This document shows, piece by piece, positions 1 to 5,320 of a stretch of 5,320 nt of DNA. The notes below the pieces were generated by a model that worked only from the letters and a program-made list of their open reading frames with translations, searched no databases and was not told where the DNA came from. A program made the position numbers and the translations under genes. Numbering within the stretch: position 1 is the first letter of the stretch; every line of letters begins with the position of its first letter. The DNA comes from Gammaproteobacteria bacterium RBG_16_57_12 (GTDB lineage: Bacteria; Pseudomonadota; Gammaproteobacteria; RBG-16-57-12): the NCBI GenBank assembly GCA_001801365.1, contig MGXL01000025.1:1-5320 (forward strand), read 5' to 3'.

Positions 1-580
1 CCTTGTCATGCGCACCATAGCTTACCGCGAGGCTGTGGGCGCCCGCGTTGCTGGCCATCTGCAGATCGTATTCCGTATCGCCGACCACCAGCGTTTGCGC
101 CGGCTCCGCCCCCAGTTCATCCATTATCTCATGCAGCATTTGCGGGTGAGGCTTTGAACGTGTTTCATCGGCGCAACGTGTCGAATGAAAAAGGCGTTCC
201 AGACCCACCTGGCTGAGCGATCGGTTCAGGCCGCGCCGGCTTTTGCCGGTTGCCACGGCAAGAAAATATCCCTGCCGGCTCAATTCCGCCAGCAACTGCT
301 CCACCCCCGGAAACAACTGTGAATTGCGCCCGGTGTCGGCCAGAAAATGATAACGATAACGGTCAACCACCCGCGTGTAATCATGTTCGCCGGCCTCTGG
401 ATACAGGGCTGCAATGGCCTCATATAGGCCCAGGCCGATGATGTTGCGGATGGCCCCATCACTGCGGTTTTCCATGCCGATATCGGCGATGGCCGCCTGC
501 ATGGCGCCGATGATTTCCGCGGCCGAATCCATCAAGGTGCCATCCCAGTCAAATACCACCAGGCGGTAGGTTTTATTCAT
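1..580 (-). CDS. HAD-superfamily phosphatase (phosphoglycolate phosphatase-like), C-terminus cut off by window edge
   Basis: This frame starts at ATG 580-578 and stays open for 193 codons to the left edge, so perhaps the last few tens of residues are missing. All four HAD motifs are visible: motif I D11-W-D13-G-T-L with the nucleophile and acid/base aspartates, motif II at T111 (VATGKS), motif III at K143 (SKPHP), and motif IV at G167-D168-T-E-Y-D172. The helical insert between motifs I and II (about residues 20-85) is a C1-type cap, as in the Gph / HAD-IA group. The family are cytosolic Mg2+-dependent phosphohydrolases acting on small phosphorylated metabolites; the substrate here is unknown. 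The ATG overlaps the rluC stop (ATGA), and GGAAAG at 592-587 on the minus strand serves as ribosome binding site. From memory, pseudomonads keep a similar HAD gene directly after rluC. Family assignment is firm; substrate is not. Confidence 0.9.
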   Translation of the reverse strand, partial: MNKTYRLVVFDWDGTLMDSAAEIIGAMQAAIADIGMENRSDGAIRNIIGLGLYEAIAALYPEAGEHDYTRVVDRYRYHFLADTGRNSQLFPGVEQLLAELSRQGYFLAVATGKSRRGLNRSLSQVGLERLFHSTRCADETRSKPHPQMLHEIMDELGAEPAQTLVVGDTEYDLQMASNAGAHSLAVSYGAHDK

Positions 581-1539
581 GATTTACTTTCCAGCTTATC
601 CAGTAAATTATCCAGATCCTCATCGAGGGGAGCGGTGATGCACAAGTGCTGGCCCGTCACGGGGTGATCGAACTCCAGCGAACGGGCATGCAGAAACAGT
701 CTTTTCAGACCCAGGGTGCGCATTTCGGTGTTGAAGCCCGCATCACCGTATTTCTCATCCCCGGCTACGGGGTGGCCGATATGGGCCGCATGCACGCGAA
801 TCTGATGCGTGCGGCCGGTTTTAAGGTGCACACCTACCAGGGTGGCCTGTCGATAGAGTGTTACGGGCTCGAAGAAACTCAAGGCCTCTTTTCCGGCATC
901 ATTGACCACCACGATGCGCTCGCCGGACTTGAGGGTATTTTTCAGCAGAGGGAGATCGACGGCGCGCCGACCTCCCGCCATCCTCCCCTTCACCAGGGCC
1001 AGATAGTATTTTGTAATCGCATTTTCCCGTAGCTGATCATGTAGCTGTCGCAGAGCGCTGCGTTTTTTGGCCAGAATCAGACAGCCGGAGGTGTCGCGAT
1101 CCAGACGATGCACCAGCTCAAGTTTCTGCGATCTGGCATCGGCCTGCCGCAAGGCCTCGATGACACCCAGACTTACCCCGCTGCCCCCATGCACCGCCAT
1201 GGCGGAGGGTTTATTGATGATAATCAATTCATTATCTTCATACAGGACACGGTTTTTCAGCAGATCCAGCAGGCGCTGTCCCGCCAACACTGGCGATCTT
1301 GCCTCCGTTACCCGGATAGGTGGAATGCGGATTTCATCACCCGCCTGCAGTCGGTATTCCGGCTTGCTCCGCCCTTTGTTGACCCTCACTTCTCCCTTAC
1401 GCAACACCTTGTAGATCAGGCTCTTGGGGACACCCTTGAGGTAAGTCACCAGGAAATTATCAATGCGCTGGCCCTGATAATCCGCAGTGATTGTGACAAA
1501 TTGCACGGCTGGAGGACCGCCGGAGGCACCATTGTTCAT
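577..1539 (-). CDS. rluC: 23S rRNA pseudouridine synthase RluC
   Basis: The 320-residue product is nearly the length of E. coli RluC (319). An S4 RNA-binding domain lies at about residues 24-75 (QRIDNFL to GDEIRIPP), followed by the RluA-type synthase fold. The catalytic motif HRLDRDTSG spans 144-152, with D147 as the expected nucleophile. A second family signature, LKTGRTHQIRVH, is at 239-250, followed by GHPVAGDEKYGD at 255-266. In E. coli RluC isomerises U955, U2504 and U2580 of 23S rRNA near the peptidyl transferase centre. RluC is preferred over RluD because the gene is divergent from rne, as in E. coli, and because the S4 domain is directly N-terminal. The ATG at 1539 is the first in frame; its ribosome binding site is weak (TTTGGA about a dozen bases upstream). 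The stop overlaps the HAD gene's start. Specificity among RluA-family paralogues is inferred from context. Confidence 0.93.
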   Translation of the reverse strand: MNNGASGGPPAVQFVTITADYQGQRIDNFLVTYLKGVPKSLIYKVLRKGEVRVNKGRSKPEYRLQAGDEIRIPPIRVTEARSPVLAGQRLLDLLKNRVLYEDNELIIINKPSAMAVHGGSGVSLGVIEALRQADARSQKLELVHRLDRDTSGCLILAKKRSALRQLHDQLRENAITKYYLALVKGRMAGGRRAVDLPLLKNTLKSGERIVVVNDAGKEALSFFEPVTLYRQATLVGVHLKTGRTHQIRVHAAHIGHPVAGDEKYGDAGFNTEMRTLGLKRLFLHARSLEFDHPVTGQHLCITAPLDEDLDNLLDKLESKS

Positions 1540-1576
1540 CTAACTGATTTTCCAAAGGTTATGTAGCGATAAAAAA

Positions 1577-1605
1577 TTGCTGCGTTTTTAGGAGCTTGCT
1601 ATTAT
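1577..1605 (+). promoter_or_regulatory. Candidate sigma-70 promoter for rne
   Basis: TTGCTG at 1577-1582 is followed after 17 bases by TATTAT at 1600-1605, preceded by TG one base earlier (TGC at 1597-1599), giving an extended -10. TATAAT at 1603-1608 is an alternative -10 without a good -35. A start near 1612 would give rne a leader of about 300 bases, comparable to the 361-nucleotide leader of E. coli rne. This is pattern matching only; further promoters downstream are possible, for example around TATATT at 1695-1700. Confidence 0.5.
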
Positions 1606-1606
1606 A
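1601..1606 (-). promoter_or_regulatory. Candidate -10 element for the rluC-HAD operon
   Basis: On the minus strand this reads TATAAT, a perfect consensus -10. It would place a start near 1594 and give rluC a leader of about 55 bases. No convincing -35 sits 16-18 bases upstream (about 1624-1630), so activity would depend on the -10 alone or an activator. It occupies the same bases as the rne -10, because ATTATAAT at 1601-1608 is its own reverse complement. Confidence 0.35.
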
Positions 1607-1638
1607 ATGTAAACCGTATTCGTAAATGTATTAATTAT

Positions 1639-1668
1639 TGTGGCCATGACGTCCTGCGTATGGCTGCA
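1639..1668 (+). other. Potential RNA hairpin 1 in rne leader
   Basis: Bases 1639-1648 can pair with 1659-1668. The core is GCCAT (1643-1647) against ATGGC (1660-1664), extended by three G-U pairs plus G-C and U-A pairs to about 10 base pairs, with a 10-base loop. Being AU/GU-rich at its edges, it is only moderately stable. Confidence 0.4.
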
Positions 1669-1729
1669 TTAGCTAACAGACCAGGTTCCCGGTATATATT
1701 TACTTATATTCGAACACATGGGTTTATGG

Positions 1730-1762
1730 GTGCCGCTCCGCTATCGATGTAATGAGTGGCAC
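1730..1762 (+). other. Potential RNA hairpin 2 in rne leader (strongest)
   Basis: GTGCCGCTC at 1730-1738 pairs with GAGTGGCAC at 1754-1762 in nine uninterrupted pairs, one of them G-U, closing a 15-base loop that contains the palindrome ATCGAT (1743-1748). No T-run follows it, so it is not a terminator. Its place in the middle of the leader makes it the best candidate for a counterpart of the E. coli rne leader stem-loop sensed by RNase E; that equivalence is inference. Confidence 0.45.
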
Positions 1763-1815
1763 AGACTTAACATTAAAACGCTCGCGACCAACACGGTCAG
1801 ACCGATTATTCGATC

Positions 1816-1835
1816 GCCAATCCACAGGATTAGGC
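1816..1835 (+). other. Potential RNA hairpin 3 in rne leader
   Basis: AATCC (1819-1823) pairs with GGATT (1827-1831) around an ACA loop. The stem continues with GCC (1816-1818) to GGC (1833-1835) across one bulged A at 1832, giving eight pairs. The compact stem and short loop make it a plausible local structure about 80 bases before the rne start. Confidence 0.4.
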
Positions 1836-1912
1836 CAGGCACATAACATCAGTGCATCAGGCCGCGGCATCATAATCGTCCCGCATGGTCGGGCGCGTGA
1901 GAGATCAATATA

Positions 1913-4264
1913 ATGAAAAGAATGCTATTTAACGCAACTCAGCCGGAAGAGTTGCGGGTTGCCATGGTTGATGGCCAGAAACTGTATGACCTTGATATCG
2001 AAACCACCGTCCGCGAACAGAAAAAATCAAACATTTACAAGGGACTAATAACTCGCATCGAGCCCAGTCTTGAAGCGGCCTTTGTCGATTATGGCGCAGA
2101 ACGGCACGGTTTCCTGCCCCTCAAGGAAATTTCCCGCAGTTATTTCACGCCTGATGCCGATCTCAGCGGTCGCATCAACATCAAGGAGGTGCTCAAGGAA
2201 GGCCAGGAAGTCGTTGTGCAGATCGACAAGGAAGAGCGCGGCAACAAGGGAGCGGCCTTAACCACCTTTATCAGCCTGGCGGGCCGATATATGGTGTTGA
2301 TGCCCAACAATCCCCGTGCCGGCGGCGTATCGCGCCGCATCGAAGGCGAAGAGCGTAACGATCTGCGCGAAACCTTGCAGGAACTCGATGTCCCCGAAGA
2401 CATGGGGCTGATCGTGCGTACCGCAGGTGTGGGCAAAAGTGTCGAAGAACTGCAATGGGATCTGGATTATCTCAAGCAGCTCTGGCAGGCCATTGAACAC
2501 GCCGCACAGGAACGCAAAGCGCCCTTCCTGATTTATCAGGAGAGCAACATCATCATCCGCGCGATTCGCGACTACCTGCGCAAGGATATCAGCGACATCA
2601 TTATCGATTCCCCGGAGGTCTACCAGCAGGCCCGCGAATTCATGCAGCTGGTGATGCCGAACAATCTCAACAAGATCAAGCTGTACCAGGACACCATCCC
2701 ACTGTTCACGCGCTATCAGATCGAATCCCAGATCGAGACCGCCTTCCAGCGCATGGTTATCCTGCCCTCCGGTGGCGCCATTGTCATCGATCATACCGAG
2801 GCCCTGGTATCCATCGACATCAACTCGGCGCGGGCCACCAAGGGCGGTGATATCGAAGAGACCGCGCTGAATACCAACCTGGAAGCCGCCGATGAAGTCG
2901 CCCGGCAATTACGCCTACGCGACCTGGGCGGACTGATCGTGATCGACTTTATCGATATGTCCTCCACCAAGAATCAGCGCATAGTGGAAGATCGCCTGCG
3001 TGATGCCCTGAAGATGGATCGTGCCCGGGTTCAGGTTGGGCGTATCTCGCGTTTCGGTTTGCTGGAAATGTCCCGGCAGCGCCTGCGCCCCTCCCTGGGT
3101 GAGTCGAGTCAGCACGTCTGCCCGCGCTGCAATGGACAGGGCAGTATCCGTGGCATCGCCTCCCTGGCGCTCTCTATCCTGCGCATCATCGAGGAAGAGG
3201 CCATGAAGGAAAATACCCACGGGATTATCGCCCAGTTGCCGGTGCATGTGGCGACGTTCCTGCTCAACGAAAAACGTTCGATTATTCGCGGGATCGAGGA
3301 GCGTCAGACCGTTTCGGTAACCCTGATTCCCAATCCCCAATATGAGTCCCCGCATTACCATATCGAGCGGATCAAGCGTAGTGAAGCATCGACTGAGGAA
3401 CCCGGGCAAAAGAGTTATGAATTGATTAAACAGCGGGAACCGGAAGCCGAGCAGATCACCACTGTAACCAAGATCAAGCCCGAAGAACCGGCGGTTAAAG
3501 GGGTGGTGCCCGCCAGCCCGGCACCTATGGCGCCTACCGAGACCGAGGCGGCCAAGCCCGCTGAAAGTAGCGGATTTATCAAAAAGCTTTGGGGAAGTTT
3601 GTTCGGGGGAGGCACTCCAGAGAAGAGCAAAGACGAACAGGCGAAGGCCAGAGCTACTTCCCGCCAAGAGCAGCGCCCACCGCAGCGTGGTGGCAAAGCG
3701 GGCGGACATCCACGCCGACAGGGTCGGCCCCAGGGCACTGCTGGGCCTCAGCGTAAACCCACCGTGCAACCACCAGTGGAAGCCAGAGGCGAACCGGCCG
3801 GCAGACCTGCACCAACGGATGCCAACGCACCGCGAGATACAGGTGACCGCGAAGGTGCCGGCCGCTCCGGCGGTGGACGCGGCCGCAGTCATCGCTCATC
3901 CAGGCGACGTCAGCGCGGACCATCAGATCAACAACAGGTGCGTACCGACGACACAGCGCCGCAACAGCAACAAGGGCCGGCGACTGAACGTGCGTCGACA
4001 GGTGTTGCTGAAAATAGGGATGAAGTATCAACACAGGCTTATGAGGCAAAGCAACACACGCCCCTGGAATCCCATAAACCTGTGACAGCCGATGAAACCA
4101 GGCCTGCAGCACAGCCCACGACTGTTACAGGAACTTACAGCCCGCCACCGACCAGCACCCAGCAAGCGGTATTGCCTCTCGAGCCGGCGCCTTCAGCGCC
4201 TGCGCCACAACGTGAGGCCTATGAGGCCGAGCAGCCGAAACAGGCCACGGCGGATAACAGTTAA
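1913..4264 (+). CDS. rne: Ribonuclease E with shortened C-terminal scaffold
   Basis: RNase E is the endonuclease that starts bulk mRNA decay and matures 5S rRNA and tRNAs. The N-terminal ~490 residues align closely with E. coli RNase E by recall, starting from [10 protein letters not shown]. The S1 domain spans about 37-119 with RNA-contact residues F57, F67 and K112. The 5'-monophosphate sensor is R169-T170 ([10 protein letters not shown]). DNase I-like catalytic residues are D302 and N304 ([10 protein letters not shown]) and D345 (VIDFIDM). The Zn-link is C403-P-R-C406. The tail contains a likely amphipathic membrane helix (F555-F564, [10 protein letters not shown]), then a Pro/Gln/Arg-rich disordered stretch with an RNA-binding arginine block at about 651-668. 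At 783 residues it is well short of E. coli's 1061, and I see no clear enolase or PNPase docking segment. ATG 1913 has GAGAGA eight bases upstream. RNase G is excluded by the long tail. Confidence 0.98.
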   Translation: MKRMLFNATQPEELRVAMVDGQKLYDLDIETTVREQKKSNIYKGLITRIEPSLEAAFVDYGAERHGFLPLKEISRSYFTPDADLSGRINIKEVLKEGQEVVVQIDKEERGNKGAALTTFISLAGRYMVLMPNNPRAGGVSRRIEGEERNDLRETLQELDVPEDMGLIVRTAGVGKSVEELQWDLDYLKQLWQAIEHAAQERKAPFLIYQESNIIIRAIRDYLRKDISDIIIDSPEVYQQAREFMQLVMPNNLNKIKLYQDTIPLFTRYQIESQIETAFQRMVILPSGGAIVIDHTEALVSIDINSARATKGGDIEETALNTNLEAADEVARQLRLRDLGGLIVIDFIDMSSTKNQRIVEDRLRDALKMDRARVQVGRISRFGLLEMSRQRLRPSLGESSQHVCPRCNGQGSIRGIASLALSILRIIEEEAMKENTHGIIAQLPVHVATFLLNEKRSIIRGIEERQTVSVTLIPNPQYESPHYHIERIKRSEASTEEPGQKSYELIKQREPEAEQITTVTKIKPEEPAVKGVVPASPAPMAPTETEAAKPAESSGFIKKLWGSLFGGGTPEKSKDEQAKARATSRQEQRPPQRGGKAGGHPRRQGRPQGTAGPQRKPTVQPPVEARGEPAGRPAPTDANAPRDTGDREGAGRSGGGRGRSHRSSRRRQRGPSDQQQVRTDDTAPQQQQGPATERASTGVAENRDEVSTQAYEAKQHTPLESHKPVTADETRPAAQPTTVTGTYSPPPTSTQQAVLPLEPAPSAPAPQREAYEAEQPKQATADNS

Positions 4265-4272
4265 CAACCCAC

Positions 4273-4301
4273 AAAAAAGGGCGCCTCAAGCGCCCTTTTT
4301 T
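4273..4301. terminator. Bidirectional rho-independent terminator between rne and the convergent EEP gene
   Basis: A perfect inverted repeat has a GC core, GGGCGC (4279-4284) against GCGCCC (4290-4295), around a five-base loop. It is flanked by six A (4273-4278) and six T (4296-4301), so each strand shows a GC hairpin followed by a U-run. It lies nine bases after the rne stop and ends transcription of both convergent genes. The last two T belong to the TAA stop codon of the minus-strand gene. Confidence 0.93.
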
Positions 4302-5085
4302 ATGAACAGCAAATCTTGATCGTCGCCCGCAGGGCAAGATGATCGGACAAGGGTTCGGTAAGGGTGCTGATATCGGTTACGGTCATATCCCGGCTGACCA
4401 GGATATGGTCGATGGCACGCACCGGATTCCAGCTGGGGAAAGTGGCGGGTGTATGTTCCGGACCAGAGAGCCCGGTCCGCGCGAATAGCCGCCCCATCTC
4501 CGGCGAATCGATAGTACAGTTCATATCTCCCATGACAATCACGCTGCGATAGCGATTTACGATGTCGGCGATATATTCTATTTGCGCCATGCGCGCCTTA
4601 CGACGCAGACTCAGATGGGTAATCAGTATCACAACCTGATGTCCCCTGATTTGAAAATGAGCTTCCAGCACGCCGCGCCCATCCCGCAAACTGGGTAACC
4701 GGTGACGATAAACCGCTTTGGGCGGCACCCGGCTCAGCAGGCTGTTGGAATGCTGCGCAAAGCGGCCGATATCGCGGGTGATCATCTGATCACAATATTC
4801 GTACCCCGCCTTTTCACGCAGATAATGCGCCTGATTGATAAACCGTGTGCGCAACGAGCCGGCATCCGCCTCATTGAGCGCCACTATATCGTAGTTGCTC
4901 AAGATTCGCGCGATGCGCTCCAGGTTGGACACCGACTGGCCATGCGGCATGACATAACGCCAGCCGTGAGAGATCATGTGGTGAACGCGGTGGGAACCGA
5001 TGGCTACCTGCATGTTATAACTCAATAGATTCAGCGAGATGGCATCTTCTGAATGTGTGACGGGGAATTCACTTATTTTTATCAT
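4300..5085 (-). CDS. Endonuclease/exonuclease/phosphatase (EEP) family hydrolase, YbhP-like
   Basis: The 261-residue product (counted from ATG 5085) shows the full EEP metal-dependent phosphodiesterase signature: N24 in LLSYNMQ, E72 in LNEAD, H157 in ITHLSL, D187 and N189 in GDMN, D226-H227 in AIDHILVS, and the closing D248-H249 in LSDHLAL. All expected active-site positions are present, so it should be catalytically competent. The spacing, a DGRGVL segment (about 135-140) and the LSLRRKARMAQIEYIADIV helix resemble E. coli YbhP as I recall it. EEP members cleave DNA, RNA, phospholipids or inositol phosphates, so the substrate is open. There is no signal peptide or membrane segment, suggesting a cytosolic enzyme. 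The start is uncertain: TTG at 5094, three codons upstream, is in frame, and neither start has a good ribosome binding site. The gene converges on rne and shares its terminator. Confidence 0.88.
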   Translation of the reverse strand: MIKISEFPVTHSEDAISLNLLSYNMQVAIGSHRVHHMISHGWRYVMPHGQSVSNLERIARILSNYDIVALNEADAGSLRTRFINQAHYLREKAGYEYCDQMITRDIGRFAQHSNSLLSRVPPKAVYRHRLPSLRDGRGVLEAHFQIRGHQVVILITHLSLRRKARMAQIEYIADIVNRYRSVIVMGDMNCTIDSPEMGRLFARTGLSGPEHTPATFPSWNPVRAIDHILVSRDMTVTDISTLTEPLSDHLALRATIKICCS

Positions 5086-5128
5086 ATTGAACAATACTAT
5101 CAGTCATTCAGGCACGGCTCCATGCGAG

Positions 5129-5159
5129 ATTATAAAGAGCCAGGACACGATCTGGTGAA
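5129..5159 (-). promoter_or_regulatory. Candidate promoter for the EEP hydrolase gene
   Basis: The minus strand reads a consensus TATAAT at 5134-5129. The best -35 is TTCACC at 5159-5154, four of six consensus bases with a long 19-base spacer. Transcription would start near 5121, giving a leader of about 36 bases. An imperfect dyad, CCAG (5140-5143) and CTGG (5152-5155), lies between the two elements and could be an operator, though it is short enough to be chance. Confidence 0.4.
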
Positions 5160-5177
5160 TTTAACTCAGTCCAGGGC

Positions 5178-5205
5178 TTGACGCCGAATAAACTTGGATT
5201 ATGAT
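5178..5205 (+). promoter_or_regulatory. Candidate sigma-70 promoter for the exported-protein gene
   Basis: TTGACG at 5178-5183 (five of six consensus bases) is followed after 16 bases by TATGAT at 5200-5205 (five of six). A start near 5212 would leave about 28 bases of leader before the ATG at 5240. It is the best-matching promoter in the window and faces the gene entering the right edge. Confidence 0.6.
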
Positions 5206-5223
5206 CGTTAGTCCGGCACCATT

Positions 5224-5230
5224 GAAGAGG
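5224..5230 (+). promoter_or_regulatory. Ribosome binding site that decides the start of the right-edge gene
   Basis: GAAGAGG ends at 5230. Two in-frame ATG codons follow, at 5231 and 5240. The first abuts the site with no spacer and cannot be used efficiently; the second lies nine bases downstream, a normal spacing, so it is taken as the start. Confidence 0.6.
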
Positions 5231-5239
5231 ATGATTCAA

Positions 5240-5320
5240 ATGGCCTCCATTATACGGAAGTTCACAACCGCCCTGGTACTTGGATTGATACTTACCGGGG
5301 GGTGCGTCTATGCCCAGGAA
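5240..5320 (+). CDS. N-terminus of an exported protein with signal peptide (truncated by window edge)
   Basis: Only 27 codons are visible. They encode a typical signal peptide: a basic start (R6, K7), a hydrophobic core at about residues 8-18 (FTTALVLGLIL), and a likely signal peptidase I site after V23-Y24-A25, before Q26-E27. A cysteine at 22 follows T-G-G, which resembles a lipobox but has threonine rather than leucine at -3, so lipoprotein processing is a weaker alternative. The mature protein lies outside the window and its function cannot be guessed. Support for a real gene comes from the GAAGAGG site nine bases upstream and a near-consensus promoter 28 bases before the start. The upstream neighbour is divergently transcribed. 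Confidence 0.72.
   Translation, partial: MASIIRKFTTALVLGLILTGGCVYAQE

Larger units (their letters stand above)
1612..1912 (+). promoter_or_regulatory. Long structured 5' leader of rne, probable autoregulatory region
   Basis: About 300 bases lie between the candidate promoter and the rne start, with no credible gene. Several inverted repeats could fold in the RNA: 1639-1668, 1730-1762, 1786-1798 (GACC / GGTC), 1816-1835, and 1880-1893 (CCCG / CGGG) just before the ribosome binding site GAGAGA at 1899-1904. E. coli RNase E is known to limit its own synthesis by cleaving its mRNA through hairpins in the 5' leader, and a different leader motif (rne-II) is described in pseudomonads. I could not match this sequence to either model by eye. 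The regulatory role is inferred from position, length and hairpin content. Confidence 0.5.

Noticed and set aside
1108..1566. A 152-codon plus-strand frame opposite the first half of rluC.
   Set aside because: It is the antisense of the conserved S4 and catalytic region of RluC and contains no recognisable domain.
1660..1752. A 30-codon plus-strand reading frame in the rne leader, beginning ATG GCT GCA and ending TAA.
   Set aside because: It has no ribosome binding site, overlaps the two best leader hairpins and has no recognisable composition; likely chance, although a leader peptide cannot be excluded.
1794..1804. Palindrome CGGTC-A-GACCG as a protein-binding site in the rne leader.
   Set aside because: Eleven bases with no second copy or known regulator; it also competes with the alternative hairpin 1786-1798.
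1861..1868. Palindrome GCCGCGGC and nearby GCATCA copies (1854-1859, 1867-1872) before rne.
   Set aside because: Too short and GC-typical to call an operator; the copies are only six bases.
2258..2908. A 216-codon minus-strand open frame inside rne.
   Set aside because: It lies antisense to the highly conserved catalytic core of RNase E and has no recognisable domain; an antisense shadow of GC-rich coding sequence.
2915..3892. A 325-codon minus-strand open frame across the rne core and tail.
   Set aside because: Its product is low-complexity and mirrors the Zn-link and repetitive tail of RNase E on the other strand; no family motif or ribosome binding site.
3880..3990. Arg/Gly-rich and CAA/CAG-rich segment of rne considered as a repeat array.
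   Set aside because: Codons vary and there is no regular unit; it is ordinary low-complexity RNase E tail.

Overview
The window reads as an ordinary chromosomal housekeeping segment from a non-enteric gammaproteobacterium. The strongest evidence is the RNase E catalytic half. It matches E. coli RNase E almost residue for residue from the first codons, with key residues at the same or minus-one positions. A second clue is the gene order: a divergent rne / rluC pair with a HAD-family phosphatase directly after rluC. From memory, pseudomonads and related gammaproteobacteria share this order, whereas E. coli has other genes after rluC. I see no insertion sequence, phage gene, CRISPR array, tRNA or rRNA, and no sign of a new multi-gene system.

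Layout, left to right. Positions 1-580 (minus) hold a HAD phosphatase whose C-terminus runs off the left edge. It overlaps the stop of rluC (577-1539, minus), a 23S rRNA pseudouridine synthase, by an ATGA junction, so the two form a translationally coupled unit. Positions 1540-1912 are a 373-base divergent intergenic region. It carries a candidate two-way promoter centred on the perfect palindrome ATTATAAT (1601-1608) and a leader of about 300 bases with several potential hairpins before rne. Such a leader is expected if RNase E controls its own mRNA. Positions 1913-4264 (plus) encode RNase E, 783 residues: a full catalytic half and a short, disordered, arginine-rich tail with a probable membrane-binding helix. 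A strong bidirectional terminator (4273-4301) separates it from a convergent gene (4300-5085, minus) for an endonuclease/exonuclease/phosphatase-fold hydrolase resembling YbhP. A 154-base divergent spacer (5086-5239) holds promoter candidates for both flanking genes. The window ends in the first 27 codons of an exported protein (5240 onward, plus).

Functionally, rne and rluC both serve RNA metabolism: mRNA turnover and rRNA/tRNA processing on one side, large-subunit rRNA modification on the other. The roles of the HAD and EEP enzymes cannot be fixed from sequence alone. The points most worth a second look are the structured rne leader, the symmetric promoter core, the reduced RNase E tail and the stop codon embedded in the shared terminator.
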